NCBI RefSeq assembly: GCF_902859825.1
Contig: NZ_CADIKB010000001.1
Location: 555,707-619,706 of the forward strand
Source: Paraburkholderia phenoliruptrix
Lineage (GTDB): Bacteria; Pseudomonadota; Gammaproteobacteria; Burkholderiales; Burkholderiaceae
Direction: 5' to 3'
DNA length: 64,000 nt
In this document: positions 8,359 to 17,316 of the stretch, piece after piece
Position numbering within the stretch: position 1 is the stretch's first letter
Layout: every line of letters begins with the position of its first letter
Made by a program: the position numbers and the translations under genes
Notes under the pieces: generated by a model
What the model saw: the letters and a program-made list of their open reading frames with translations, nothing else
Told to the model about the DNA's origin: nothing
Database searches by the model: none

Positions 8359-10248
8359 TCAAGCAGGGGCGTGCGCCGCGTAGATCGCGTTCGGGTCCCG
8401 CCGAACGGGGTCGTGCAACGCCTCGACGAGTTCGGCGCGATGGGTAAGCACGGCGCGCTGGTTGATCGAGCCCTTGTCGGTGATCTCGCCGAGATCGAGC
8501 GACGGCGCGACGTCGAGCAGACGCAGCCGCGCGATCGTGGTTGCGCCGCCCGTCGATTCGCGATTGAGCCGTACGAGCAGTTCCGCGAAAAACTGCCGCA
8601 CGGCGGGCGCATTCACCACTTCGGCCGCACTCGCCGACTCGGGCAGTCGCGCGAGTCGCCGGCAGGCGTCGAGTCTCGGGAACACCAGCACGCCGACATC
8701 GTCGCGATTGAGTCCGGTGACGACCACGTCCTGCACATACGGTGCGCCGGCCGAAATGACCCGCGCCCGCATCGGCCCCACGCTCACGAAGGTGCCTGAA
8801 CTCAATTTGAAGTCTTCGGCAATGCGGCCGTCGAACATCAGGCCGAGTTCGGGCCGCTGCGGGTCCACGAATTTCAGTGCGTCGCCGCTGCAGTAATAGC
8901 CTTCCTCGTCGAACGACTTTGCCGTGGAGTCCGCGTCCATGCGCCAGTAGCCGCGCATCACATGCGGTCCGCGAAAGCGCGCTTCCAGCTTTCCGCCAAC
9001 GGGCACGAGCTTCACTTCGCAGCCCGGCGCGGGCACGCCCACATAACCGGCGCACATGGCGGGCAGCGTCGTGAAAAGACAGGACGGCGAAGTCTCCGTC
9101 ATGCCGAGGCCGGCCATGATGCGGATACGCTCGCCGCAGTGGCGCTCCGTCACGTGCTGCAAACGGTCCCACGCTGCCTGCGAGAGACCCGCGCCCGCGA
9201 AGAAATACACCTTCACGCGCGAGAAAAACGTCTCGCGCAGCCGGGCGTCGGTTTCCAACGCACTCGTCAGTTCTTCCCAGCCTTTCGGCACGTTGAAGTA
9301 AATAGTGGGCGCGATCTCGCGAAGGTTGCGCAGCGTCTCGTCGAACTTCTTGCCGACGGGCTTGCCGTCGTCAATGTAAAGCGTGCCGCCGTTGTAGAGC
9401 GCGATACCCGCGTTGTGACTGCCGCCGAACGTGTGATTCCATGGCAGCCAGTCAACCAGAACAGGCGGCTCGTCGGCGAATTGCGGAAACGTTTCGAGCA
9501 GCATCTGCTGATTGCTGCACAGCATGCGATGTGTCGTCGGCACGGCCTTCGGCAACATCGTGGAGCCGGACGTGAAGAGGAATTTGGCGATGCTGTCCGC
9601 GGCGATGGCGTCGTGCGCCGCGTCGACCGTGCTGGGTGTCGTCTCGAGCAGCGTCGACAGGCGGGTCACTTCCCGGCTACACGAACCGGTGGCGGCCACG
9701 ACTTCGATATCGGCGGCAACGGTTGCGTCGATGGCGGCGGCGAACGCGGCGGCGTCCGTCGCGAAGACGAGACCGGGTGTCAGGAGATCGAGCGCGTGCC
9801 GCAGTTTGCCGTAGTCGCTGGAAACGAGCGAATAGGCCGGCGAAATGGGCGCGAACGGCACACCTGCCCACATCGCGCCGAGCGCGACCATCATGTGCTC
9901 GAGATCGTTGCCGGATAGAATCGCCACGGGTCGCTCGGCCGACAGCTTGCGATCGAGCAGTGCCTGGCCGATTGCGCGCGCGTGCTCGAGCATGTGCGCG
10001 TAGCTGATGCCGCGCCATTGGCCGTCGGCGCCGCGGCGCGCGACGAGCCAGCGGTCCGGATGCGCGAGCGCGCCGCTCGCGAGCCGGTCGGTCAGGCGCT
10101 TCGGGTACGCGCCGGGCGTGGCGGCTGACTCCATGTACCAGACGTCCGCGTCACGGCGAACGCGCGCGGGCGCCGAGCCGATGCGCACGTCGCGATACCG
10201 TACGGGCGTTTCCTTGTCGACACGGGATTGCGTCGGCTGCGAATTCAC
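8359..10248 (-). CDS. fcs: feruloyl-CoA synthase
   Basis: This 629-residue ANL-superfamily enzyme activates ferulate and related hydroxycinnamates to the CoA thioester with ATP, the first step of non-beta-oxidative ferulate catabolism. The AMP-binding signature FTSGSTMLPKAVPTTHRML lies near residue 195; the later motifs GLGMTETSP and MFDGRIAEDFKLSSG, with the hinge and C-terminal subdomain, are present. The start is a GTG with AGGAGA 7 bases upstream; no ATG occurs in the plausible N-terminal region. The gene is third in a leftward ech-vdh-fcs operon (74-base gap after vdh). Context and length fit fcs; activity toward coumarate or caffeate cannot be separated from sequence. Confidence 0.9.
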   Translation of the reverse strand: MNSQPTQSRVDKETPVRYRDVRIGSAPARVRRDADVWYMESAATPGAYPKRLTDRLASGALAHPDRWLVARRGADGQWRGISYAHMLEHARAIGQALLDRKLSAERPVAILSGNDLEHMMVALGAMWAGVPFAPISPAYSLVSSDYGKLRHALDLLTPGLVFATDAAAFAAAIDATVAADIEVVAATGSCSREVTRLSTLLETTPSTVDAAHDAIAADSIAKFLFTSGSTMLPKAVPTTHRMLCSNQQMLLETFPQFADEPPVLVDWLPWNHTFGGSHNAGIALYNGGTLYIDDGKPVGKKFDETLRNLREIAPTIYFNVPKGWEELTSALETDARLRETFFSRVKVYFFAGAGLSQAAWDRLQHVTERHCGERIRIMAGLGMTETSPSCLFTTLPAMCAGYVGVPAPGCEVKLVPVGGKLEARFRGPHVMRGYWRMDADSTAKSFDEEGYYCSGDALKFVDPQRPELGLMFDGRIAEDFKLSSGTFVSVGPMRARVISAGAPYVQDVVVTGLNRDDVGVLVFPRLDACRRLARLPESASAAEVVNAPAVRQFFAELLVRLNRESTGGATTIARLRLLDVAPSLDLGEITDKGSINQRAVLTHRAELVEALHDPVRRDPNAIYAAHAPA

Positions 10249-10322
10249 TGATTGTCTCCTTGCATCTCCGTCTGCTGCGAAGAATGCGGATTCGAATGAT
10301 GCCGATGCACGGCCTCTCGTTT

Positions 10323-11774
10323 TCAGATCGGATAATGGCGCGGACCCGTCTGAATCGTAATCCAGCGCAGGTCGGTAAACTCGGCAATCGACGCCTTGCT
10401 GCCGAAACGGCCGTAGCCGCTGCCTTTCACGCCGCCGAACGGCATTTGCGCTTCGTCGTGCACGGTCGGCCCGTTGATGTGGCAAATGCCCGACTCCACG
10501 CGTTTGGCGACGTTCATGGCGCGCGCAATATCGCGGCTGAACACGGCAGCCGACAAACCGAACTCGCTGTCGTTCGCCACTTGCACGGCTTCGTCGTCGC
10601 TGTCCACGCGCAGCACGGTCACGACCGGTGCGAAGGATTCCTCTCTATACAGCCTCATCGCCGGGCTCACATGATCCACGATGGTAGGCTGCATGATCGC
10701 GCCCGAGAGCGCGCCGCCGCCGAGTATCGTCGCGCCGTGTCCGCGCGCATCTTCCACGAGCGCAGTGGCGCGACTCGCGGCGGCTTCGCTGACCATGGCG
10801 CCGAGCACGGCGCCGCGGGCGTTCGGTGCGTGCGCAACGAGTTGCCGTGCCTTCTCCTCCAGCTTGCCGACGAGCGCGTCCGCCACACTGTGATGCGCGA
10901 TGACGCGCTCCGTCGACATGCAGATTTGCCCCTGGTTGAAGAAAGCGCCGAACGCGATGGCCTCCACCGCCGCGTCCAGGTCCGCGTCGTCGAGCACGAG
11001 GACGGGCGCCTTGCCGCCCAGTTCGAGCAACGCGGGTTTCAGATGCTTCGCCGCATGCATTGCGATGATGCGGCCCACGTGCGTCGAGCCCGTGAAGTTG
11101 ACGCGCCGCACGGCCGGATGCGCGATCAGGCGTTCGACGATGGCGGGTGCATCGGCGGGCGCATTCGTCACAACGTTGACGACGCCGTCGCCGAGTCCCG
11201 CGTCATGCAGCACGCTGCCGATCATTCTATGCACACCCGGGCAGGCTTCCGACGCCTTGAGCACGACCGTGTTGCCGCACGCGAGCGGCATGGCGAGCGC
11301 GCGCGTGCCGAGAATCACCGGCGCATTCCACGGCGCGATGCCGAGCACGACGCCGCACGGCTGGCGGACGGCCAGCGCGAGATTGTCCGGCGTGTCGGTG
11401 GGAATCACGCTGCCGTCGATCTGCGTGGTCATGGCCGCGGCTTCGCGCAGCATGTTGGCCGCGAGATGCACGTTGAAACCGTACCAGTTCGCCATGGCGC
11501 CGGTTTCCGCCATACCGCATTCGATGAATGCGCCGGCTCGCGCATCCATGAGGTCGGCGGCCTTCAGGAGGCGCGCGCGGCGCTCCGTCGGCCGCAATGC
11601 GGACCACGCGGGAAACGCGGCGACGGCGGCTTCAACGGCTGCATCCGCGTCGGCGAGCGTGGCGGCCGCCGCACGCGAGGCCACCCCGCCGGTGACCGGG
11701 TTGGTCCGCTCGAAGGTCGCGCCGCTCGACGCGGGACAGTCCTTGCCCCCGATCAACATAGTCACTTCGTTCAC
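10323..11774 (-). CDS. vdh: vanillin dehydrogenase (aldehyde dehydrogenase family)
   Basis: This NAD(P)-dependent aldehyde dehydrogenase of 483 residues should oxidise vanillin, made by Ech, to vanillate. It has the cofactor-binding PWNAPVILGTRA region, the NFTGSTHVGR turn, catalytic Glu in LELGGKAPVLV and catalytic Cys in NQGQICMSTER. The start is GTG at 11774, because AAGGAG lies 9 bases before it and inside the longer frame that opens at 11798. It sits between ech (42-base gap) and fcs (74-base gap). Aldehyde dehydrogenases are not resolved by sequence alone; placement in this operon is what points to vanillin and related benzaldehydes. Confidence 0.88.
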   Translation of the reverse strand: MNEVTMLIGGKDCPASSGATFERTNPVTGGVASRAAAATLADADAAVEAAVAAFPAWSALRPTERRARLLKAADLMDARAGAFIECGMAETGAMANWYGFNVHLAANMLREAAAMTTQIDGSVIPTDTPDNLALAVRQPCGVVLGIAPWNAPVILGTRALAMPLACGNTVVLKASEACPGVHRMIGSVLHDAGLGDGVVNVVTNAPADAPAIVERLIAHPAVRRVNFTGSTHVGRIIAMHAAKHLKPALLELGGKAPVLVLDDADLDAAVEAIAFGAFFNQGQICMSTERVIAHHSVADALVGKLEEKARQLVAHAPNARGAVLGAMVSEAAASRATALVEDARGHGATILGGGALSGAIMQPTIVDHVSPAMRLYREESFAPVVTVLRVDSDDEAVQVANDSEFGLSAAVFSRDIARAMNVAKRVESGICHINGPTVHDEAQMPFGGVKGSGYGRFGSKASIAEFTDLRWITIQTGPRHYPI

Positions 11775-11816
11775 GATGGCTGTCTCCTTTGCATGCACAC
11801 GTTTTTCATCCGCGCG

Positions 11817-12653
11817 TCATTCACTGCGCTTGTACGCCTGAAGCCCTGGCTTGATCGACTTCTGGTCGAGGAATTGCCGCAGTCCTTCCTCGCGCCCTTT
11901 CTCCGGATCGCGCAGTTGCGCCTGGTCGAGCTTCGCGTAGAGATAGTCTTCGTTCTGCTCCCACGTCAGTTCGCGCGAGCGTTTGAAGCCGTGCTTGGCG
12001 GCGCGCAGCACCACAGGGTTCTTTTCGAGCAGCTTGGCAGCCAACGCGACGGTTTCCGCGCGCAGTTGCTCGCGCGGCACGCTCTTGTTGACGAGGCCCA
12101 TCGCCGCGGCTTGCTGGCCGTCGAACGTATCGCCCGTCATGATGTAGTAGAGCGCCTGCCGATGCCCGACCGTATCCGCCATCGCCTTGCTGACCAGATT
12201 GCCCGGCGGAATGCCCCAGTTGATTTCGGAGAGACCGAACACGGCCTCGTCGGCTGCAATCGCGAGGTCGCATGCGACGAGCGGCGAAAAGCCGCCGCCG
12301 AAACACCAGCCGTTCACCATGGCGATGGTCGGCTTCGAATACATGCGCAGCAGCTTCCATTGCCATTGGCATGCGTCGCGGCGAATTTTTTCCTGCAGGA
12401 TTTCGGGGCCCGCATCCACTTCGCGGAAATACTCCTTCAGGTCCATGCCGGCGGTCCAGGCATCGCCCGCGCCTGTCAGCACGAGCACCTTGGCATCGGC
12501 GTCCAGTTCGAGCGTCTCCAGTACCTGCACCATTTCGCTGTTCAGCGTGGGGCTCATTGCATTGCGCTTTTCCGGACGATTGAACGTCACCCATGCGATG
12601 CCTTCCTGAATCTTCACGTCGACCGTTTTCCAGCGATCCTCATAACTTGCCAT
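11817..12653 (-). CDS. ech: p-hydroxycinnamoyl-CoA hydratase/lyase
   Basis: This 278-residue crotonase-superfamily enzyme hydrates feruloyl-CoA and then cleaves it to vanillin and acetyl-CoA. The N-terminal half shows WVTFNRPEKRNAMSPTLN and the oxyanion-hole region with GDAWTAGMDLKEYF. The centre has NGWCFGGGFSPLVACDLAI and the catalytic acidic residue in GLSEINWGIPPGN, which fit the lyase branch closely. ATG at 12653 has GGAG about 6 bases upstream. It is first in the leftward operon, directly behind the control region with three palindromic operators. The three adjacent activities (Fcs, Ech, Vdh) make the assignment strong. Confidence 0.93.
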   Translation of the reverse strand: MASYEDRWKTVDVKIQEGIAWVTFNRPEKRNAMSPTLNSEMVQVLETLELDADAKVLVLTGAGDAWTAGMDLKEYFREVDAGPEILQEKIRRDACQWQWKLLRMYSKPTIAMVNGWCFGGGFSPLVACDLAIAADEAVFGLSEINWGIPPGNLVSKAMADTVGHRQALYYIMTGDTFDGQQAAAMGLVNKSVPREQLRAETVALAAKLLEKNPVVLRAAKHGFKRSRELTWEQNEDYLYAKLDQAQLRDPEKGREEGLRQFLDQKSIKPGLQAYKRSE

Positions 12654-12741
12654 GTTCGTGCTCCAGCGCGTTCTGCGCGTATTAAATGTCGTGATGTGCG
12701 AGTACCTGAGAGCGTTTGTGCGTTGCATCGGGCGGCACTCC

Positions 12742-12760
12742 GTATCAGGTAGCCTGATAC
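12742..12760. promoter_or_regulatory. operator palindrome 1 (ech side)
   Basis: A perfect 8-3-8 inverted repeat, GTATCAGG-TAG-CCTGATAC, lies 89 bases before the ech start. A leftward promoter could overlap it, with TTGCGA, a 17-base spacer and a weak TACCTG box. The architecture suits a MarR-type dimer. The regulator is not encoded nearby. Confidence 0.65.
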
Positions 12761-12881
12761 AAGTCTAGTCGCAACCGACCCGGCGCACAATCGCTAGTTG
12801 ATCGGGGAAAACCCTTGCGCCGTAGATTTGGTCCGATTGCGTCTAACACCTGGGGTATTCACCAAACAGACTTATCTTGTT

Positions 12882-12900
12882 TTGTCAGGGTGCCTGATAT
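12882..12900. promoter_or_regulatory. operator palindrome 2 (imperfect)
   Basis: The sequence TTGTCAGG-GTG-CCTGATAT is a second copy of the same palindrome with two mismatches in its left arm. It covers the -35 box and most of the spacer of the rightward promoter, a classic repression position. Confidence 0.6.
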
Positions 12901-12910
12901 TTAATATGCT
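12882..12910 (+). promoter_or_regulatory. candidate sigma-70 promoter for the transporter-porin-esterase genes
   Basis: TTGTCA (12882-12887) and TATGCT (12905-12910) are separated by 17 bases, which fits sigma-70 promoters. Transcription would start near 12917, leaving a leader of about 170 bases before the transporter ATG. Operator 2 overlaps it and operator 3 lies just downstream. Confidence 0.5.
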
Positions 12911-12963
12911 CGATCGCAGTGAGCTTAAGGCGCGTCCTTGTCAACGCGCTTTTATTCACTCTT

Positions 12964-12984
12964 TATATCAGGCGACCTGATATA
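12964..12984. promoter_or_regulatory. operator palindrome 3 (transporter side)
   Basis: A perfect 9-3-9 inverted repeat, TATATCAGG-CGA-CCTGATATA, is the strongest copy of the set. It would lie in the early transcribed region of the rightward operon, where a bound repressor would act as a roadblock. Its centre is 83 bases from operator 2. Confidence 0.68.
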
Positions 12985-13090
12985 TTCGGCATGCGACGCA
13001 GCGACGGCATCGACACAACAAGCAGCAATCAACTTGCAAGAGACCGGAGTCAGCCGCTCACGCGCTGGCCTCCGTCGAAAGGAGGCAGAC

Positions 13091-14332
13091 ATGAAGTCCA
13101 CCAGAACAGTCTTGCCGGCAGACGGCATGACGCAGCAAGCCGCGCGCGGCGGCGCCGTCGCGACATTGAGCCTGTGTTTCGCGGTTGCTCTTCTCGAAGG
13201 GCTCGACCTTCAATCGGTAGGTGTCGCGGCACCGCGCATGGCCCGCGAATTCGGCCTGAGCGTCGCGCAAATGGGGCTCGCGTTCAGCGCAGGCACCTTC
13301 GGATTACTACCGGGCGCGATGCTGGGCGGGCGGCTAGCGGACCGTATCGGCCGCAAACGCATTCTGATTCTCAGCGCATGCCTGTTCGGCCTGCTTTCCA
13401 TCGCGACTGCGCTCGTCAGCAGCTTCGGCATGCTGGTGTTCGTGCGCGTGCTGACGGGCATCGGTCTTGGCGGCGCACTGCCGAACCTGATTGCTTTGTC
13501 GTCCGAAGCGGTGCAACAGAAGTCGCGCAATACGGCAGTCAGCGTGATGTATTGCGGCATTCCGTTTGGCGGCGTGATCGCGTCGATCGTCGGCATTCTC
13601 AGTATGGGCGACACGGAATGGCGTCACATCTTCTATGTGGGCGGCGCCGGACCCCTCATCCTCGTGCCTCTGCTGCTCGCGCTACTGCCGGAGTCGACTG
13701 CATTCCAGCGCGCGTCGCACGGCATGAACGCCGCGCCCGCGCCGATCGGCGAGGTGCTGTTCGGCGCGAACCGCGGACTGTCGACGCTGCAAATCTGGCT
13801 CAGCTACTTCTGCACGCTGATCGTCCTGTATTTCCTGCTCAACTGGCTGCCCTCGCTGATGGCGGCGCGCGGACTTGCGCGCGCGGAAGTGGGCTACGTG
13901 CAGATCTTTTTCAACATCGGCGGCGGGCTCGGGGCGCTCTTTATCGGCATGTTGATGGACCGGCTGCGCGGCGGCGTGGTGGTGGCCGGCATGTACGTCG
14001 GCATCATCGCGTCGCTCACGGCCCTGTCGATTGCGCCGGGTTTTGCGGCACTGACCGTGTCGGCGTTCTGTGCGGGGATGTTCGTGATCGGCGGGCAATC
14101 GGTGCTGTATGCGCTGTCCGCCGCGTTTTATCCGACGGCGATGCGCGGCACCGGCGTGGGGGCCGCAGTGGCGGTCGGCCGCGTGGGATCGGTAGTGGGG
14201 CCGCTGGCGGCGGGTCAACTGCTCGCCATGGGGCGCAGTTCGTCGACGGTAATCGGCGCGAGCATTCCCGTGACGCTGATCGCGGCCGCGGCGGCGCTGC
14301 TGCTGATCCGGCGACCGCGTGCGGCGGATTGA
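13091..14332 (+). CDS. MFS aromatic acid/hydroxycinnamate transporter
   Basis: This 413-residue, 12-helix major facilitator protein is of the aromatic-acid:H+ symporter type (PcaK/MhpT-like). It shows the family's acidic residue in the first helix (LLEGLDLQSVGVAAP) and the loop 2-3 signature GGRLADRIGRKRIL; a partial repeat of that signature (GMLMDRLRGG) occurs in the second half. ATG at 13091 is preceded by AAAGGAGG at ideal distance. It is divergent from ech and first in a rightward group with a porin and a tannase-family protein, so import of ferulate or coumarate is the likely role. Substrate choice is inferred from context. Confidence 0.85.
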   Translation: MKSTRTVLPADGMTQQAARGGAVATLSLCFAVALLEGLDLQSVGVAAPRMAREFGLSVAQMGLAFSAGTFGLLPGAMLGGRLADRIGRKRILILSACLFGLLSIATALVSSFGMLVFVRVLTGIGLGGALPNLIALSSEAVQQKSRNTAVSVMYCGIPFGGVIASIVGILSMGDTEWRHIFYVGGAGPLILVPLLLALLPESTAFQRASHGMNAAPAPIGEVLFGANRGLSTLQIWLSYFCTLIVLYFLLNWLPSLMAARGLARAEVGYVQIFFNIGGGLGALFIGMLMDRLRGGVVVAGMYVGIIASLTALSIAPGFAALTVSAFCAGMFVIGGQSVLYALSAAFYPTAMRGTGVGAAVAVGRVGSVVGPLAAGQLLAMGRSSSTVIGASIPVTLIAAAAALLLIRRPRAAD

Positions 14333-14386
14333 TACGTCATCCTGAGTAAAAGACAAGATAGAAAACAACGTTTGGAGATAATCGCG

Positions 14387-15529
14387 ATGCAAACAATCAA
14401 GACCCGGCTTCTGGTATCTAGCGCGCTCTGTGCGCTCAGCACGGCTGCGCTTGCGCAATCGAGCGTCACGCTGTACGGCATCGTCGATACGGGCGTCGAA
14501 TACGTATCGCATGCGAACGCCGCGGGCGGACACGTGTTTCGCATGCCCGCCGTGACAGGCGAGCTGCCTTCGCGTTGGGGCCTGCGCGGCGTGGAAGATC
14601 TCGGCGGCGGCTATCGCGCGATCTTCACGCTCGAGAGCGGCTTCAACGTTCGCGACGGCAGTTCGGGGCAGGGTGGGCGGCTCTTCGGACGGCAGGCGTT
14701 CGTCGGGCTTAAGGGTCCTTACGGCACGCTCGCATTCGGGCGGCAATACACGATGACCTATCTCGCGCTGCAAGGCGCGGACATCATCGGTCCCGACATC
14801 TACGGCATGGGTTCCCTCGACGCCTATGTGCCCAATGCGCGTACCGACAACTCGGTCACCTATCTCGGCACATACAAGGGCTTGACGCTCGGCGCGGGCT
14901 ATTCGTTCGGCCGCGATTCGGCGGGCACCGGCAATTCGCCGGGACAAGGCACCTGCGCGGGCTCGGTCGCGGGGCACCCGACCGAATGTCGCGACTGGTC
15001 CGTGATGCTCAAGTACGACGCGGCGAACTTCGGCGTCGCGGCATCGTATGAAGAGCAGCGCGGCGGCACCAGTGCGCAGGCCAATTTCTTCGACGGCATC
15101 ACGCCCACGCCGCTTGCCAATGGTGCGGACAAGGACGCGCGCACTCATGTCAGCGCGTACGCGCAATACGCGGGCGCGAAGCTCGGCGCCGGCTGGCTGG
15201 GCCGGCGTGTGGTGACGGATTCGCCGGCGGTGCCGAACGTGCGCTCGGACCTTTTCTTCGTCGGCGCGTCGTATTTCGTCACGCCCGCGTTCATCGTCGA
15301 CGGAGAAGTGTTCCGCATCATCAACAGCGCGCACGACTCGCGCGCGACGATGGGCACCTTGCGCACCACTTATCTGCTGAGCAAGCGCTCGTCCGTCTAC
15401 GCGCAGGCCGCCTACCTCGCAAACAGCACGAAGGCGCGCTATTCGGTGAGCGGCGGCGGTGGCGGCACCACGCCCGCCGCCGGCATGGGACAGACCGGCG
15501 TGATGGTCGGCATCAAGCACTCGTTCTAG
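14387..15529 (+). CDS. OmpC-like outer-membrane porin
   Basis: This 380-residue general porin of the Burkholderia/Neisseria type has a signal peptide ending ALA-QSSVTLYG, the family-typical mature N-terminus, many alternating beta strands, an RWGLRGVEDLGGGYRAIF segment and a C-terminal Phe (GVMVGIKHSF) for BAM recognition. A 16-strand trimeric pore is expected. ATG at 14387 has TTGGAGA upstream; an in-frame TTG at 14372 overlaps that site and is rejected. It lies between the MFS transporter and the tannase-family gene and probably lets aromatic acids or their esters through the outer membrane. Confidence 0.9.
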   Translation: MQTIKTRLLVSSALCALSTAALAQSSVTLYGIVDTGVEYVSHANAAGGHVFRMPAVTGELPSRWGLRGVEDLGGGYRAIFTLESGFNVRDGSSGQGGRLFGRQAFVGLKGPYGTLAFGRQYTMTYLALQGADIIGPDIYGMGSLDAYVPNARTDNSVTYLGTYKGLTLGAGYSFGRDSAGTGNSPGQGTCAGSVAGHPTECRDWSVMLKYDAANFGVAASYEEQRGGTSAQANFFDGITPTPLANGADKDARTHVSAYAQYAGAKLGAGWLGRRVVTDSPAVPNVRSDLFFVGASYFVTPAFIVDGEVFRIINSAHDSRATMGTLRTTYLLSKRSSVYAQAAYLANSTKARYSVSGGGGGTTPAAGMGQTGVMVGIKHSF

Positions 15530-15539
15530 GAGACATCGA

Positions 15540-17249
15540 ATGAACAGATCGGTGATTGCAGTGTGCGTGTCGGCCACGCTGGGCGCTTGCGGCGGCGGCT
15601 CGGGGGACAACCTGTCGGCACTCCCGCAACTGATCGCGGCCCAGCCGGCGGCGCTCGCTGGAAGCTGTGCGACATTGGCCGCCAAATTGGCGTTCGCGAA
15701 CACGACGTTCAGTTCTGTGCAGGACGTGCCCGCCGGAACGCTCACAGTGGCAGGCAAACCTGTCGCCGAACACTGTCTCGTGCAGGGTCAGATGAACCAG
15801 CGCGTGAGCGCGGTCGACGGCAAGACTTATGCGATCGGCTTCGAAATGCGTCTGCCGATTGCATGGAACGGGCGCTTCTTTTATCAGGCCAACGGCGGGC
15901 TCGACGGCAACGTCGTCACGGCGACGGGCGAGATAGGCGGGGGCGGCCCGCTCAACGACGCGCTGAACATGGGATTTGCCGTGATCAGTTCCGACGCGGG
16001 GCACTCGTCGTCGCAGAATCCGCTTTTCGGCCTCGATCCGCAGGCGCGGATCGACTACGGCTATAACGCGGTCGCCACCTTGACGCCGATGGCCAAGCAG
16101 GTGATTCGCACTGCGTATGGCAAGGCGCCGGATCGCAGCTATTTCGAGGGATGCTCGAACGGCGGACGCCACGCGATGGTAGCGGCGGCCAGGTCGGCGG
16201 CGGAATACGACGGCATCATTGCAGGCGATCCGGGATTCCATTTGCCGAAGGCGGCCATCGGCGAAATGTGGGGCGCACAGCAGTTCGCGAAGGTTGCGAC
16301 CGCAACGACCGCGAATGGGCTGCCCGACATCAAGACCGGCTTCACGACCGCCGAGCGGCAACTGGTCGCCTCGCGAATTCTCGCGAAATGCGACGCGCTG
16401 GATGGCGCCGCCGACGGCATGGTGCAGGACATCAAGGCCTGCCAGGCAAATTTCAGCCTCGCCGCCGACGTACCGACCTGCACGGGCAACGTGCGCGACG
16501 GCACGTGCCTGACCACGGCGCAGAAAGATGCGATCGGCAACGTGTTTTCCGGCGCGCGCAATAGCGCGGGCACGGCGCTCTACGCGAGCTTTCCGTACGA
16601 TGCCGGCGTGAGCGGCGCGGGCTGGGCACAGTGGAAACAAAGCAATTCGATCACGCTCGATCCCGCCGCGGCTGCCTTCACGTTCACCACGCCGCCGCAA
16701 AGCGCGTCCCTGCTCGCGCAGTTGTCGTCGTACGCGCTCAACTTCAGCATGGACAGCGACGCGCCGAAAATCTTCGCGACGAGCGGCGCCTACACGGAAT
16801 CGTCGTGGTCCTTCATGACGCCGCCGGACGAAACGAATTTGAGCGCACTCAAGCAACGCGGCGCGAAGCTCATGGTGTATCACGGCACGAGCGACCCGGT
16901 GTTTTCGTCGAATGACACGACCGACTGGTATCAACGCCTGATGGCAGCCAATGGCGGCGACGCGAGCAATTTCGCGCGGCTCTATACGGTTGCGGGCATG
17001 AACCATTGTTCGGGCGGCCCCGCAGCCGACCAGTTCGACATGCTGACGCCGATGGTCGCGTGGGTGGAGCAGGGCAAGGCGCCTGATAGCGTGATCGCGA
17101 CCGCACGCGACGCGAGCAATGCGATACCGAACAGCGAAGTGCCGGCAGATTGGGGTGCGGGCCGCACGCGGCCGCTGTGTCCTTATCCGAAAGTGGCGCG
17201 CTACAAGGGCGGCGACGTGAACTCGGCCGCGAGTTTTTCGTGTAGTTGA
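15540..17249 (+). CDS. tannase/feruloyl esterase family lipoprotein
   Basis: This 569-residue serine esterase belongs to the tannase family. The nucleophile elbow GCSNGGR carries the Cys-Ser pair of the family's CS-D-HC motif; an Asp-containing HGTSDPVFSSND segment and the partner His-Cys in GMNHCSGGP follow. The N-terminus ends at a lipobox-like LGAC before CGGGSG, so the protein is probably lipidated. AGGAGA lies just before the ATG, 10 bases after the porin stop, so the genes are cotranscribed. Members hydrolyse galloyl, feruloyl or similar esters. Next to fcs/ech/vdh the simplest reading is release of ferulate from plant esters at the cell surface; relatives acting on terephthalate-type esters cannot be excluded. 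Confidence 0.85.
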   Translation: MNRSVIAVCVSATLGACGGGSGDNLSALPQLIAAQPAALAGSCATLAAKLAFANTTFSSVQDVPAGTLTVAGKPVAEHCLVQGQMNQRVSAVDGKTYAIGFEMRLPIAWNGRFFYQANGGLDGNVVTATGEIGGGGPLNDALNMGFAVISSDAGHSSSQNPLFGLDPQARIDYGYNAVATLTPMAKQVIRTAYGKAPDRSYFEGCSNGGRHAMVAAARSAAEYDGIIAGDPGFHLPKAAIGEMWGAQQFAKVATATTANGLPDIKTGFTTAERQLVASRILAKCDALDGAADGMVQDIKACQANFSLAADVPTCTGNVRDGTCLTTAQKDAIGNVFSGARNSAGTALYASFPYDAGVSGAGWAQWKQSNSITLDPAAAAFTFTTPPQSASLLAQLSSYALNFSMDSDAPKIFATSGAYTESSWSFMTPPDETNLSALKQRGAKLMVYHGTSDPVFSSNDTTDWYQRLMAANGGDASNFARLYTVAGMNHCSGGPAADQFDMLTPMVAWVEQGKAPDSVIATARDASNAIPNSEVPADWGAGRTRPLCPYPKVARYKGGDVNSAASFSCS

Positions 17250-17316
17250 TCTTTGAGCGCGGCGCCGGTGTCGACTTGGCAAAGAGTCGACGCCGGCGCA
17301 GCACTCGAAGTTCGGA

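Larger units (their letters stand above)
12654..13090. promoter_or_regulatory. divergent control region of the hydroxycinnamate genes
   Basis: These 437 bases separate ech from the divergent transporter gene and hold no convincing gene. They contain three related palindromes (listed separately) and a plausible rightward promoter at 12882-12910. The base composition is clearly more AT-rich than the flanking genes. Confidence 0.7.

Noticed and set aside
10260..12752. An 830-codon open frame opposite fcs, vdh and ech
   Set aside because: Arg/His-rich shadow of three well-supported genes on the other strand, with no family motif and no ribosome site.
13682..15757. A 691-codon leftward open frame
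   Set aside because: Shadow of the transporter, porin and esterase genes; composition and Arg richness are typical of antisense high-GC frames.
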